A stretch of DNA of 14,150 nucleotides from CAZQKL01 sp964593895 [NCBI: uncultured bacterium] (GTDB lineage Bacteria > DYJV01). The position numbers were made by a program, and so were the translations under genes. This document shows, piece by piece, positions 1-8,341 of the stretch. Each line of letters starts with the position of its first letter. Position 1 is the first letter of the stretch. The notes beneath the pieces are model-generated. The model was not told where the DNA came from. It searched no databases and saw only the letters and a list, made by a program, of their open reading frames with translations. The stretch spans positions 1 through 14,150 of the forward strand of contig CAZQKL010000051.1 of the NCBI GenBank assembly GCA_964593895.1, read 5' to 3'.

Positions 1-124
1 AATCTTTCATTTCATCTTTGAAGGCTCTCATCTCATCTTTGAAATCTTTCATTTCGTCTTTAAAGGCACGCATCTCTTCCTTGAAATCTTTCATTTCATC
101 TTTAAATTCTTTCATTTCTTTTTT
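1..124 (-). repeat. 21-bp (7-codon) tandem repeat with 42-bp higher-order period
   Basis: Six successive 21-bp units encode residues 33-39, 40-46, 47-53, 54-60, 61-67 and 68 onward of the left-edge coiled-coil protein. Units alternate between a KDEMKDF type and a KxEMRAF type, so the DNA repeats best with a 42-bp period (units 103-62 and 61-20, then a partial one to 1). Synonymous differences between copies show that the array is not brand new. The array continues beyond the window. Confidence 0.85.
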
Positions 125-220
125 TAGCGATTGAATTTCCATTTCCGTTTTTAACTGTACATAAGTTAATTTCATTAAAGCTTCTTCTAATCTATCAACT
201 CTTTCTTCAACTGTTGACAT
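1..220 (-). CDS. Heptad-repeat coiled-coil protein, N-terminal 73 residues (3' end outside window)
   Basis: The ATG is at 220-218, preceded by a very strong ribosome binding site (AAGGAGGGGG at 222-231, minus strand) that overlaps the stop codon of the transketolase gene. The reading frame is open to the left edge. Residues 1-32 are charged and helical, starting MSTVEERVDRLEEAL. From residue 33 the protein is an uninterrupted seven-residue repeat with consensus K-(D/E/K)-E-M-(K/R)-(D/A/E)-F; the Met and Phe of each unit would form the hydrophobic stripe of a long coiled coil. There is no signal peptide or membrane segment in the visible part, so it is probably cytoplasmic. Similar N-termini precede nuclease-like domains in some thermophile hypothetical proteins (DUF3782-type); that comes from memory of the family style and cannot be tested because the C-terminus is missing. 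It is the last visible gene of the tRNA-LOG-transketolase run. Confidence 0.85.
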   Translation of the reverse strand, partial: MSTVEERVDRLEEALMKLTYVQLKTEMEIQSLKKEMKEFKDEMKDFKEEMRAFKDEMKDFKDEMRAFKDEMKD

Positions 221-229
221 GCCCCCTCC

Positions 230-2137
230 TTAAAAATTGAGGTTATTTTTAATTGTATCAACAAGTCTATCAACACCAAGCCCAGCACAATCATAAATTT
301 CGTCAGGAGTTCCTGAATATCCATAATTTTCTATCCCTAAATTTATAAGTTTTACATGTAAAGAATTTTTAAATAATTCTTTAGCAATTATGCTTCCAAT
401 TCCAGTGTTTACATTATGGTCTTCATAAGTTACAATTAATCCAGTTTTAACTGCTATTTTTAGCATTTCAATATCTATATCTTTGGGTGTGCTCATGTTG
501 TATACTTTTACATAAATTCCCTGTTCTTTTAATTTTTCCCATGCTTTTATTGCCCTTGGAATTAATGAACCGTAAGTAATAATTGTTGCTTTTTCGCCAT
601 CTCTTATTAAATCTGCTTTCCCATATTTAAATTCATAGTTCCCTGCAAATAAAGGTTTACCATTTAAATCTGTAATTACAGGATTTTTAGCCCTACCCAT
701 TCCAAGAAAAAAATTCCCTTTTTCTTTAACCATAAATCTAAATGCTCTATCTGTCTGGTTTGGGTCTGCTGGAATAATTAATTTATACCCATAAAGATTT
801 GAAAAAACTCCAATATAATCTATACAATGATGGGTTTTCCCATCTTCTCCAACATTAAGCCCAATGTGAGTGCAGATAAGTTTAAGATTTGTATTATTTA
901 TATCGTTTAATCTATGTTGATTATATGTTTCATCAACTCCAAACACACCAAAATCAGCAAAAATTGAAATTACTGGGAAAAGTGAACAAGCACCAGCCAT
1001 AGTTGCAGTATTATGTTCTTGAATTCCACTCTGGAAAAAGCATTCAGGGAACTTTTCACCAAATTTTTTTGTTTTAACAGACCCTGTTAGGTCGCAATCA
1101 AAAACAATGAATTTCCCTTTATTTAATTCAGCTAAATCCATTAATGCATTGCCAAAAGCAGTTCTATTGTCAATTAACACCTCAGGAGAATAATCTCTTG
1201 GAGAACCTAAATTCAGTTTAACCTGAGGTATCTTAATTTCTCTATAAATTTTTCTTTTGAAATTTTTCCTCATATTTTTATATTTTTCAAGGTCATTACT
1301 TATTTTTAACTCTTTTAATGCAATCTCAAGCTCATCCTCTTTTAAAGCAACTCCGTGAAATTTTTCTCTATTTTCCATAAAACTTACACCTTTTCCCATA
1401 ACTGTTTTTCCAATTATTGCTACAAGTTTATCTTCATTTGTAAGACTGTATTTAATTGCATCAAAGATTTCTTTAAAGTTATGTCCATCAATAACCAAAA
1501 CTTCCCAGCCATCAGATTCATAATTTGCTTTAATATCTTGAGGCATAACCTCTGAAATATCTCCGCTAATCTGCAATCTATTAAAGTCAATTAAAACAGT
1601 AATATTTGTGAGGTTAAATTTTTTTGCAAATCTCCTTGCTTCAGAAATTTGACCTTTCTGCTGTTCTCCATCTCCCATAAGAACAAAAATATTAGATTTT
1701 ATCCCAAGAACTTTTTGTGCAACTGCAAAACCACAAGCTGCAGACAAACCTTGACCTAAATTCCCTGTTGTCCATTCAATTCCAGGGACATCTCTTTCAA
1801 CATGTCCCTCAAATATACTTTCAGCTTTTCTAAAAAAAGCTATAGCTTCATCAATTGGGAAAAATCCCATTCTTCCTAATGATGAATAAACAGCTGGTGA
1901 AATATGACCATGGCTTATTATAATTCTATCTCTGTCTATTTTATCAAAATTTTCAGGATTAATATTTGCAAATTTCAAAATTGTTAAAAGCATATCAATT
2001 GATGACATTGAGCCACCAGGATGCCCGCACCCAGCAAGTGTTGTCATTTTAAGAATATCACCTCTACATATTCTTGAAAGTTCCTGAAGATTTTCAATTT
2101 CCTCTTTGGTAATCTCATGAGTAATAAATTTATTCAT
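230..2137 (-). CDS. tkt: Transketolase (single-chain, 635 aa)
   Basis: Thiamine-diphosphate enzyme that moves two-carbon ketol units between sugar phosphates in the non-oxidative pentose phosphate pathway; cytoplasmic. Visible marks are GHPGGS (38-43), SHGHIS (75-80), the ThDP motif beginning GDG at 155-157 and ending at Asn186, a pyrimidine-domain segment from about 315 with the catalytic-type glutamate in GIQEHN (Glu374), GEDGKTHH (430-437), and a C-terminal domain from about 505. The length matches ordinary full-length bacterial transketolases, so this is one chain rather than the N/C half-genes of many archaea and some anaerobes. The ATG at 2137 has the ribosome binding site AAGGGGAGG just upstream and overlaps the end of the LOG gene by 8 bp, implying translational coupling. 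Because the EC-level donor and acceptor are inferred from family, a related DXP-type ketol transferase is the only real alternative, and the motifs favour transketolase. Confidence 0.93.
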   Translation of the reverse strand: MNKFITHEITKEEIENLQELSRICRGDILKMTTLAGCGHPGGSMSSIDMLLTILKFANINPENFDKIDRDRIIISHGHISPAVYSSLGRMGFFPIDEAIAFFRKAESIFEGHVERDVPGIEWTTGNLGQGLSAACGFAVAQKVLGIKSNIFVLMGDGEQQKGQISEARRFAKKFNLTNITVLIDFNRLQISGDISEVMPQDIKANYESDGWEVLVIDGHNFKEIFDAIKYSLTNEDKLVAIIGKTVMGKGVSFMENREKFHGVALKEDELEIALKELKISNDLEKYKNMRKNFKRKIYREIKIPQVKLNLGSPRDYSPEVLIDNRTAFGNALMDLAELNKGKFIVFDCDLTGSVKTKKFGEKFPECFFQSGIQEHNTATMAGACSLFPVISIFADFGVFGVDETYNQHRLNDINNTNLKLICTHIGLNVGEDGKTHHCIDYIGVFSNLYGYKLIIPADPNQTDRAFRFMVKEKGNFFLGMGRAKNPVITDLNGKPLFAGNYEFKYGKADLIRDGEKATIITYGSLIPRAIKAWEKLKEQGIYVKVYNMSTPKDIDIEMLKIAVKTGLIVTYEDHNVNTGIGSIIAKELFKNSLHVKLINLGIENYGYSGTPDEIYDCAGLGVDRLVDTIKNNLNF

Positions 2138-2834
2138 TTTCCTCCCCTTTTTTTAGACATTCTTCGTTTTTTATGCATTTTAATACTTCTTCAAGTATTT
2201 CATATGGGTCATCCACTACCTTGAAAATGTCTAAATCTTTTTCATTTATAAAATTGTTGAATAGTGTAAAATCTTTTATCCATTTGATTAATCCATCCCA
2301 GTATTCACTTCCAACTAAAATTATTGGAAAGGGTTTTATTTTGTGAGTTTGAATTAAAGTAACAGCTTCAAAAAATTCGTCAAGAGTGCCAAATCCTCCT
2401 GGAAATATTACATAGGCCCAACCATATTTTATTAACATAAGTTTTCTCACAAAAAAATATCTGAAACTTTTTAATAAATTTAAATATGGATTTGGTTTTT
2501 GTTCCATTGGAAGTTCTATATTTAATCCAACTGACAGCCCACCATTTTCATAAGCACCTCTATTTGCAGCTTCCATAATTCCAGGACCACCACCTGTTAA
2601 AACAGGAATATTATTTTCTGCAAATAATTTCCCTAAAAATCTTGCTTTCTGATAATACTGGTCATTTTCATCAACCCTTGCAGAACCAAAAACTGTAACC
2701 GCTCTTGGAATTTTACTTAAATCATCAAATCCTTCAACAAGTTCAGACATAATTCTAAAAATTCTCCATGTATCCTGAACTCTAAAATTATCAATTAAAT
2801 ACTGCTCATGATGAGAAAATTTTATCTTTTTCAT
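2130..2834 (-). CDS. LOG-family nucleoside-5'-monophosphate phosphoribohydrolase
   Basis: Characterised LOG-family members split a nucleotide (cytokinin riboside monophosphate, AMP or another NMP) into free base and ribose 5-phosphate. Older annotations call these proteins lysine decarboxylases. The 234-residue protein has a Rossmann-like fold signature: GSAR (50-53), the phosphate-binding GGGPGIMEAANRG (81-93), Arg130-Lys131, and the family hallmark PGGFGTLDE (145-153) with its catalytic glutamate. No signal peptide is seen. The ATG at 2834 follows AAGGAGA by about 8 bases. The gene begins 21 bp after the 3' end of the tRNA-Thr gene and ends 8 bp inside the transketolase start, so the three are probably transcribed together. 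Its product, ribose 5-phosphate, is a transketolase substrate, which makes the pairing metabolically sensible. The physiological nucleotide cannot be told from sequence. Confidence 0.9.
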   Translation of the reverse strand: MKKIKFSHHEQYLIDNFRVQDTWRIFRIMSELVEGFDDLSKIPRAVTVFGSARVDENDQYYQKARFLGKLFAENNIPVLTGGGPGIMEAANRGAYENGGLSVGLNIELPMEQKPNPYLNLLKSFRYFFVRKLMLIKYGWAYVIFPGGFGTLDEFFEAVTLIQTHKIKPFPIILVGSEYWDGLIKWIKDFTLFNNFINEKDLDIFKVVDDPYEILEEVLKCIKNEECLKKGEENE

Positions 2835-2855
2835 TTAAATTTCTCCTTTTCATTT

Positions 2856-2927
2856 AGCTGGCAGGGGGATTTGAACCCCCGACCTGCTGATTACGAATCA
2901 GCTGCTCTACCACTGAGCTATGCCAGC
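2856..2927 (-). tRNA. tRNA-Thr (anticodon CGU)
   Basis: A complete 72-nt cloverleaf can be drawn on the minus strand. It has a 7-bp acceptor stem (GCTGGCA with TGCCAGC), a 4-bp D stem (GCTC/GAGC) around AGTGGTA, a 5-bp anticodon stem (GCTGA/TCAGC) with loop TTCGTAA giving anticodon CGT, a 5-nt variable loop, and a 5-bp T stem (GGGGG/CCCCC) with TTCAAAT. The discriminator base is T, as allowed for threonine tRNAs. The CCA end is not encoded: the next bases are AAA, so it must be added by tRNA nucleotidyltransferase. It decodes ACG. Confidence 0.97.
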
Positions 2928-2939
2928 AATTTTTATAAA

Positions 2940-2968
2940 AAAATAACACATATTTTTTATATAATCAA
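2940..2968 (-). promoter_or_regulatory. Candidate sigma-70 promoter for tRNA-Thr/LOG/transketolase
   Basis: On the minus strand TTGATT (2968-2963) and TATTTT (2945-2940) are separated by exactly 17 bases, which would start transcription about 5-7 bases before the mature tRNA. Each hexamer matches consensus at only 4 of 6 positions and the region is very AT-rich, so chance matches are easy; a TATAAA closer to the tRNA is a competing -10. The position, directly upstream of the first minus-strand gene, supports some promoter here. Confidence 0.35.
2960..2965 (+). promoter_or_regulatory. Candidate -10 element for the histidine kinase operon
   Basis: A perfect TATAAT lies 39 bases upstream of the kinase ATG in the 77-bp divergent gap between the tRNA and the kinase. 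No recognisable -35 hexamer sits 16-18 bases before it, because that stretch is nearly all A. If used, transcription would begin near 2972, after the TTG at 2969, which supports choosing the ATG at 3005 as the start. It overlaps the proposed tRNA promoter on the other strand. Confidence 0.25.
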
Positions 2969-3004
2969 TTGCAAGATTTTTTTTGTTATGATAGTAAAAT
3001 TAAA

Positions 3005-6000
3005 ATGACTATTAATAATTATTTTTCTAAAAAACTTTTTCTTTTAATTTTAACATTTCTCATAGGTGTTTTGCTTTTTGTTTTAATCATTTTTTATTTT
3101 TTCTATCCTTCTTTCCAAAAACTTTCTGAAAAAATAATTCTATCAAAGTATAGAAATATCCTTGTTGATGAACATAATTCATTGCAAAATTTTATTCAGG
3201 CAAATGAAATAGTTTTATTAAATAGAGAAAAAAATAAATTAAAAGAAAGGATTAGGTGGGCTTATGAAATTTCTTATCAAATTTTTAAAGAAAATTTAAA
3301 TAGAGAAAATGGAAAAGAATTATCAGTTAAAAGCATAAAAGAGATTTTGAATAGACCAGGTGATAAATTTCTAATAATTGATACAAATGGATTTTGTATT
3401 TTAAATTCATTAAATCATCGTTTAGAAGGGAAAAATATTATTTACCTTAAAGATTACACAGGAGAAAAATTTATAAAAAGAATTATTGACACAATTTTAA
3501 TTAAAAGAGAAGGATACTTTGAATATTACGATAATTCAACAAAATATCTTATATATGCAACCCTTTTTGAACCTTTTTCTTGGATTATTTGCGTTGTAAA
3601 GGATTATAATAAAATTTTAAATAAAGTGGAAAAAGATATTTTAAAAATTCTTGAACTTAATGTTGAGGCTAAAGGATTTTATTTTGTTATTTTGAAAAAT
3701 AAGAAGTTGTTATTTCAGGATAATCCAATTACAATAAAAAATGTAAAATTAGGTTTATCCGAGGATAAAAGTTTTATATATGAAAAAAGTTATTTACCAG
3801 AGTTAAAATGGGAGATTATTTCAGTTTTTGATAAGAGTGTTGCCAAAAAAGAAATTTTAGAAATTGATAAAAGAGTTTTCTACATTATTAAAATTTTTAC
3901 TTTAATTTTTGGAATTGCTACTATCATAGTTTTTCTAATTATTTTCTTCACAACAAAAAATTTCAAAGAAAAAATAGAAAGTGAAATTTCAAAATTTCAA
4001 AGATTTATCAAAAAAATACCAAGAAGTTTTGAAAAAATTGAAAAGGAAAATTTTAAATTTTCAGAATTTCAATTTTTAATTGAAAATGTGAATAAAATGA
4101 GTGAATTACTAAAAGAGCTTTTTTCTCAGATAAAGAAAGAAAAAGAATATCTTGAAATAATCACTGAAAATTCAGGGGTGTTAATTGCGATTATAAATAA
4201 AGACAAAAAAATTGAATATGCAAATTCATCGTTTAAAAATCTTGTAACTTATGAAGGAGACAAAAATTTTGACAAAAATTTTTATAATTACATAAAGTTA
4301 AAAAAATGTATTGGAAAATGTTCTTTTGGTTCAGAAAATTGCGTTATATCAAAAATTTTTAAAGATAAAAAGCAATATATTTCTTATGATGAAACAATTG
4401 TTACCCTTGGGGAAAGAGAAGTTCCTGTGTTTTTTATTGCAACTCCAATTATTGAAAATGATGTTGTTCAGAAAATTGTTTTAATTCTTAAAGATGCTAC
4501 TGAGGAAAGAAGAATTAAATCTCAACTAATGACCTTAAAAAGGGCAATTGAACAAGCTCCAGTATCCATTGTTATTACAGATGTAAAAGGGAATATAGAA
4601 TATGTTAATCCATTTTTCTGTAAAGTCACAGGATACTCATATTCTGAGGCTATTGGAAAGAATCCAAAAATTCTTTCAACAAAATATAACAAGAAATTCT
4701 ATAAAGACCTCTGGGAACATATTTTAAGCGGAAAAGTGTGGGAAGGTGAATTTTTAAATAGAAGAAAAGATGGGAAAACTTACTGGGAAAGAGCAATTAT
4801 TGCCCCTGTTTTTAATGAAGATGGTAAAATTACAAATTTTGTTGCAGTAAAAGAAGATATTACTGAATTAAAGAAATTACAGCAAGAGCTTATTAAGGCA
4901 AAAGAAAAAGCTGAAATTGCAAGTAAGGTTAAGTCAGAATTTTTAGCAAGTATGAGCCATGAGATAAGAACTCCAATGAATGCAATTTTAGGTTTTATAG
5001 ATATTTTACTTGAAACAGACCTTGATAATACTCAAAGAGAGTATCTTGAAATAATTAAACAATCTTCAGAAAATCTTTTAAGAATTTTAAATGATATTCT
5101 TGATTTGTCTAAATTAGAAGCTGGTAAATTTGAATTTGAACAGAGGAATTTTAATCTACATGAGCTAATTTCAAATTGTATAAATGTTTTTTCAAAGAAA
5201 GCAGGAGAAAAAGGTTTATCTTTAAGATATGAAATTAATGAAAATGTGCCATCGTATCTCAAAGGTGACCCAACAAGAATATCTCAAGTTATTAATAATC
5301 TTTTGAGTAATGCTATTAAATTTACAGAAAGAGGAGAGGTTGGAATAAAGGTTGAATTGGAGAAAATGGAGGATAATTTTGTTACATTACATTTTGTGGT
5401 TTATGATACTGGAGTGGGAATACCTGAGGATAAAGTTGATAAAATTTTTGAAGAGTTTTCACAGGTTGATTCTTCTGTATCAAGAAAATATGGAGGAACA
5501 GGTCTTGGACTTGCAATTGTAAAAAAGATTGTTGAAGTTTACAATGGTAAAATATGGGTAAAGAGTAAAGTAGGTGAAGGCTCAGAATTTCATTTTACTT
5601 TAAATTTATATGTTGGAGAACAGAAAAAAGAGAAAGTAGATAAAAAAGAAACATATTCAAGTGTAAAATTTGAGAAAGTAAAAATTCTTGTTGCAGAGGA
5701 TAATCTAACAAATCAGATTTTGATAAGAGAGATTTTTAAAAAACTTGGGATAAACATTGACCTTGCGGAAAATGGTATAAAGGCAATTGAAAAGATTGCA
5801 AGAAAAGACTATGATTTAATATTTCTTGACTGGCATATGCCTAAAATGGATGGGCTTGAAGTTATTAAGATTTTAAGAGATTTGGAAAATGGTAAAGAAA
5901 TTTCAGATGATAGAATAAATCAAGAAGTAATTGAAAAGTTGAAAAATAGAAAATTTACAATTATTGCTTTAACTGCAGCAGTAATGGACAATGAAAGGGA

Positions 6001-6427
6001 GATTTTAAAAAATGCTGGATTTGATGATTTCCTTTCTAAACCAATTCAGAAAGAGGAGTTATTGAGAGTTTTAAAAAAATATTTAAATAAAGCTATTGTT
6101 TCAGATACTCAGGAAGAAGATTTAGATGAATTAAAAGAATTTTTAGGGGATGATAAAGAACTTATAAATGAATTAATTTCAACATTTAAGGAAAGTCTTA
6201 ATGAAAACATTGAAAAAATAGAAAATGCAATTATAAAAAAAGATTTTAATGAAATATATTTTTCTGCTCATGCTATTAAAGGAGCAGCATTTAATATAAA
6301 ACTAAATAGAATTGGTGAAATAGCAATGAAATTGGAAAATTTTGCAAAGAATAAGGATTTGGAAAACATAAGGCTTTATTTTAGTAAACTTAAAAAGGTG
6401 AAATTGGGTAATTTAAATGAAAAATAA
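3005..6427 (+). CDS. Hybrid sensor histidine kinase: Cache-PAS-PAS-HisKA-HATPase-REC-HPt
   Basis: A 1140-residue inner-membrane sensor kinase with a complete internal phosphorelay, laid out like BarA/ArcB-type tripartite kinases. In order: membrane helix 11-33, an extracytoplasmic Cache-like sensor of about 36-288 (IIDTNGFCILN, then GKNIIYLKDYTGEKFIKRI), membrane helix 291-316, PAS 1 about 381-502, PAS 2 about 510-624 (ending in a PAC-like VAVKEDIT), HisKA with phospho-acceptor His652 in SHEIRTP, and HATPase with NNLLSNAIKF, DTGVGIP and GGTGLGLAIV. The receiver has phospho-acceptor Asp942 (FLDWHMPKMDG) and SKP lysine, with a charged insertion of about 18 residues before IIALTA. HPt has His1089 in AHAIKGAA. 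All catalytic boxes are intact. PAS 1 holds a Cys435-x3-Cys439-x6-Cys446 cluster. A TTG at 2969 in frame would add 12 residues; the ATG is preferred because the hydrophobic N-terminus starts there. It overlaps the next gene by 11 bp. The ligand is unknown. Confidence 0.93.
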   Translation: MTINNYFSKKLFLLILTFLIGVLLFVLIIFYFFYPSFQKLSEKIILSKYRNILVDEHNSLQNFIQANEIVLLNREKNKLKERIRWAYEISYQIFKENLNRENGKELSVKSIKEILNRPGDKFLIIDTNGFCILNSLNHRLEGKNIIYLKDYTGEKFIKRIIDTILIKREGYFEYYDNSTKYLIYATLFEPFSWIICVVKDYNKILNKVEKDILKILELNVEAKGFYFVILKNKKLLFQDNPITIKNVKLGLSEDKSFIYEKSYLPELKWEIISVFDKSVAKKEILEIDKRVFYIIKIFTLIFGIATIIVFLIIFFTTKNFKEKIESEISKFQRFIKKIPRSFEKIEKENFKFSEFQFLIENVNKMSELLKELFSQIKKEKEYLEIITENSGVLIAIINKDKKIEYANSSFKNLVTYEGDKNFDKNFYNYIKLKKCIGKCSFGSENCVISKIFKDKKQYISYDETIVTLGEREVPVFFIATPIIENDVVQKIVLILKDATEERRIKSQLMTLKRAIEQAPVSIVITDVKGNIEYVNPFFCKVTGYSYSEAIGKNPKILSTKYNKKFYKDLWEHILSGKVWEGEFLNRRKDGKTYWERAIIAPVFNEDGKITNFVAVKEDITELKKLQQELIKAKEKAEIASKVKSEFLASMSHEIRTPMNAILGFIDILLETDLDNTQREYLEIIKQSSENLLRILNDILDLSKLEAGKFEFEQRNFNLHELISNCINVFSKKAGEKGLSLRYEINENVPSYLKGDPTRISQVINNLLSNAIKFTERGEVGIKVELEKMEDNFVTLHFVVYDTGVGIPEDKVDKIFEEFSQVDSSVSRKYGGTGLGLAIVKKIVEVYNGKIWVKSKVGEGSEFHFTLNLYVGEQKKEKVDKKETYSSVKFEKVKILVAEDNLTNQILIREIFKKLGINIDLAENGIKAIEKIARKDYDLIFLDWHMPKMDGLEVIKILRDLENGKEISDDRINQEVIEKLKNRKFTIIALTAAVMDNEREILKNAGFDDFLSKPIQKEELLRVLKKYLNKAIVSDTQEEDLDELKEFLGDDKELINELISTFKESLNENIEKIENAIIKKDFNEIYFSAHAIKGAAFNIKLNRIGEIAMKLENFAKNKDLENIRLYFSKLKKVKLGNLNEK

Positions 6428-8339
6428 GTTAATTTTTACATTCATTTCTTTTTTTATTCTTCTAATATTTTCAATAAGTTTTATATTTTTCTCAATAAAA
6501 AACCTTAATGATAAAATTTTTATTGAAAAGCTTAAAATTTTGGAAAATATTTTGCAAGCAAAAGTTGACCAGCAGTATAGATTCACAGTTGATTGGGCCC
6601 AATGGGATGATACTGTTAATTTTGTAAAAACACATAACATTTCATATATTTTTTTAAATATTGATGAAGATACTTTAAAAAATCTTGAAATTGATTTTAT
6701 GCTTTTTTTTAATTCTAAAAGAGATTTAGTTTATGCATACTTTGTAGGTAAAAAGGATAAAATTTCTCAAAAAGAACAGCTTTTTATATTAAAGTTAAAG
6801 ACAAAACTTTACAATTATCTTTCAGATTCAAAAAAAATTGTAAATTTAAAATCTTTTGTAAAAATAGATAAAGATATTTTTATAATTACCCTTCATTCAA
6901 TAGTTAAAAGTTCAGAGGAATTGCCCTCTTACGGGACATTGATACTTGGGGAAAAGCTTGATTTTAAATTTATTGAAACTGCTAAAAAGATACTTCATGA
7001 AAAGATTTATTTAAAAATAGGTAGCTATAAAAAATCTGAGGTTAATAATTTAAATGAATTTCCTATCTATGATGAAAAAAAGCAAATTATTGGAATACTT
7101 GGGTTTACTCCAGTTAAAGATAAAAGTATAACAATTTATAAATTAGGCATTTTTTCACTTTTGGCATTAATTTTACTGAATTTTTATTTAATAATTCAAA
7201 GTTTTTCAAAGTATAAAAAAGAAGAAATAAAAGAAGAACTGGCTTTACTTTCAATTGCAATTGATAATGCAAATATTGGAGTTATTTTGACTGAATTTAA
7301 TGGAACAATTTTCTATGTTAACAGAGTGGTGAGCGAAATTACTGAATATTCAAAGGAAGAGTTATTAGGTAAAAATTACGCAATTCTTTTAAAAGATAAA
7401 AATGCTTTAAATAACATAGTTGAAGAATTTAAAAAAGGGAAAAAATTCTGGAAAAAGGAAATTGTAGGCTTATCAAAAACTGGCAAAAATATTGAACTTG
7501 AAATTACTATTATTCCAATATTTGATGAAGATAATAAAAAAAGAATTAAATATTTTGTAACCACTTGCGATGAAATTTCTGAAAGAAAAAAATTATTTGA
7601 AGATTTGAAAAGAATGAAAGCTCAACTTGAAGATATGGATAAATTAAAAACAGCATTTATGTTAAATCTTTCTCATGAGGTTAAAACTCCTCTCACAGGA
7701 ATTAAAGGTTTTGTTGAACTTTTAGAGGAAACTAATCTTGACGAAAATCAGAAATTATATATAAATCTTTTAAAAGACTCAACAGAAAGGCTTGAAAGTT
7801 TACTTGAAAATTTGATTGAATTTGCAAAACTTGAAACTGGTTCATATGTTGTTAAAGAAAATCCATTTAGAATTCCTGATTTAATAAATAAAATATTGAC
7901 CAAATTTAAGCCGTTAGCTGAGAAAAAAAGTTTAAAATTCATTGTTGATATTTCTCCCAGAGTGCCTTCAAATGTTATTGGTGATGATGATATATTGCTG
8001 AGACTTATACAAATATTTATTGACAATGCTATAAAATTTACAGATGAAGGAGAAATTATATTATCAATTGATTTAATTGAGAAAAAAGGAAAATTTGTAA
8101 AATTAATATTTAAAATAAAAGATACAGGTATTGGCATTTTACCTGATAAACTTGAAAACATTTTTTTAGCATTTTACCAAGATGATTTTACAACAAAAAG
8201 AAAATATGAAGGATTAGGTCTCGGGCTTTCTCTTGCAAAAAAATATTTAAATTTAATAAATGGAGAAATAGAGGTTCAAAGTAAAGTGGGTGAAGGAACA
8301 GAGTTTAGTATAAAAATACCATTTACATTAGAGGTGTAA
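6417..8339 (+). CDS. CHASE4-PAS sensor histidine kinase
   Basis: A 640-residue membrane histidine kinase without its own receiver. Residues 5-27 form a first membrane helix. The extracytoplasmic part (about 40-190) carries the CHASE4 signature DWAQWDDT (59-66) followed by NFVKTHNISYIFLN and a LEIDFMLFFNSKRDLVYA segment typical of that domain. A second membrane helix lies at about 241-264 and a PAS domain at about 277-390. HisKA has phospho-acceptor His420 in SHEVKTP, and the HATPase shows DNAIKF, DTGIGI and GLGLGLSLAKK. All catalytic boxes look intact. The ATG lies inside the end of the preceding hybrid kinase gene with only a weak upstream purine stretch, so translation is probably coupled. 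The stop codon is 2 bp from the start of the HD-GYP regulator, the likely phosphoryl partner. CHASE4 ligands are not known, so the signal cannot be named. Confidence 0.92.
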   Translation: MKNKLIFTFISFFILLIFSISFIFFSIKNLNDKIFIEKLKILENILQAKVDQQYRFTVDWAQWDDTVNFVKTHNISYIFLNIDEDTLKNLEIDFMLFFNSKRDLVYAYFVGKKDKISQKEQLFILKLKTKLYNYLSDSKKIVNLKSFVKIDKDIFIITLHSIVKSSEELPSYGTLILGEKLDFKFIETAKKILHEKIYLKIGSYKKSEVNNLNEFPIYDEKKQIIGILGFTPVKDKSITIYKLGIFSLLALILLNFYLIIQSFSKYKKEEIKEELALLSIAIDNANIGVILTEFNGTIFYVNRVVSEITEYSKEELLGKNYAILLKDKNALNNIVEEFKKGKKFWKKEIVGLSKTGKNIELEITIIPIFDEDNKKRIKYFVTTCDEISERKKLFEDLKRMKAQLEDMDKLKTAFMLNLSHEVKTPLTGIKGFVELLEETNLDENQKLYINLLKDSTERLESLLENLIEFAKLETGSYVVKENPFRIPDLINKILTKFKPLAEKKSLKFIVDISPRVPSNVIGDDDILLRLIQIFIDNAIKFTDEGEIILSIDLIEKKGKFVKLIFKIKDTGIGILPDKLENIFLAFYQDDFTTKRKYEGLGLGLSLAKKYLNLINGEIEVQSKVGEGTEFSIKIPFTLEV

Positions 8340-8341
8340 AA

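Noticed and set aside
1-124. CRISPR-like repeat array
   Set aside because: The 21-bp units are contiguous with no spacers, lie in an open reading frame and encode a regular heptad.
2969-3004. TTG-initiated 12-residue extension of the hybrid kinase
   Set aside because: It lies at or before the likely transcription start, has no ribosome binding site, and the normal N-terminal membrane anchor begins at the ATG at 3005.
2928-3004. Riboswitch or structured leader in the divergent tRNA/kinase gap
   Set aside because: The gap is only 77 bp, almost all A and T, with no stable stems.
7748-8161. A 137-codon minus-strand open frame inside the CHASE4 kinase gene
   Set aside because: It is fully antisense to conserved HisKA/HATPase coding sequence, is serine/isoleucine/phenylalanine-rich as expected for a shadow frame, and has no ribosome binding site.
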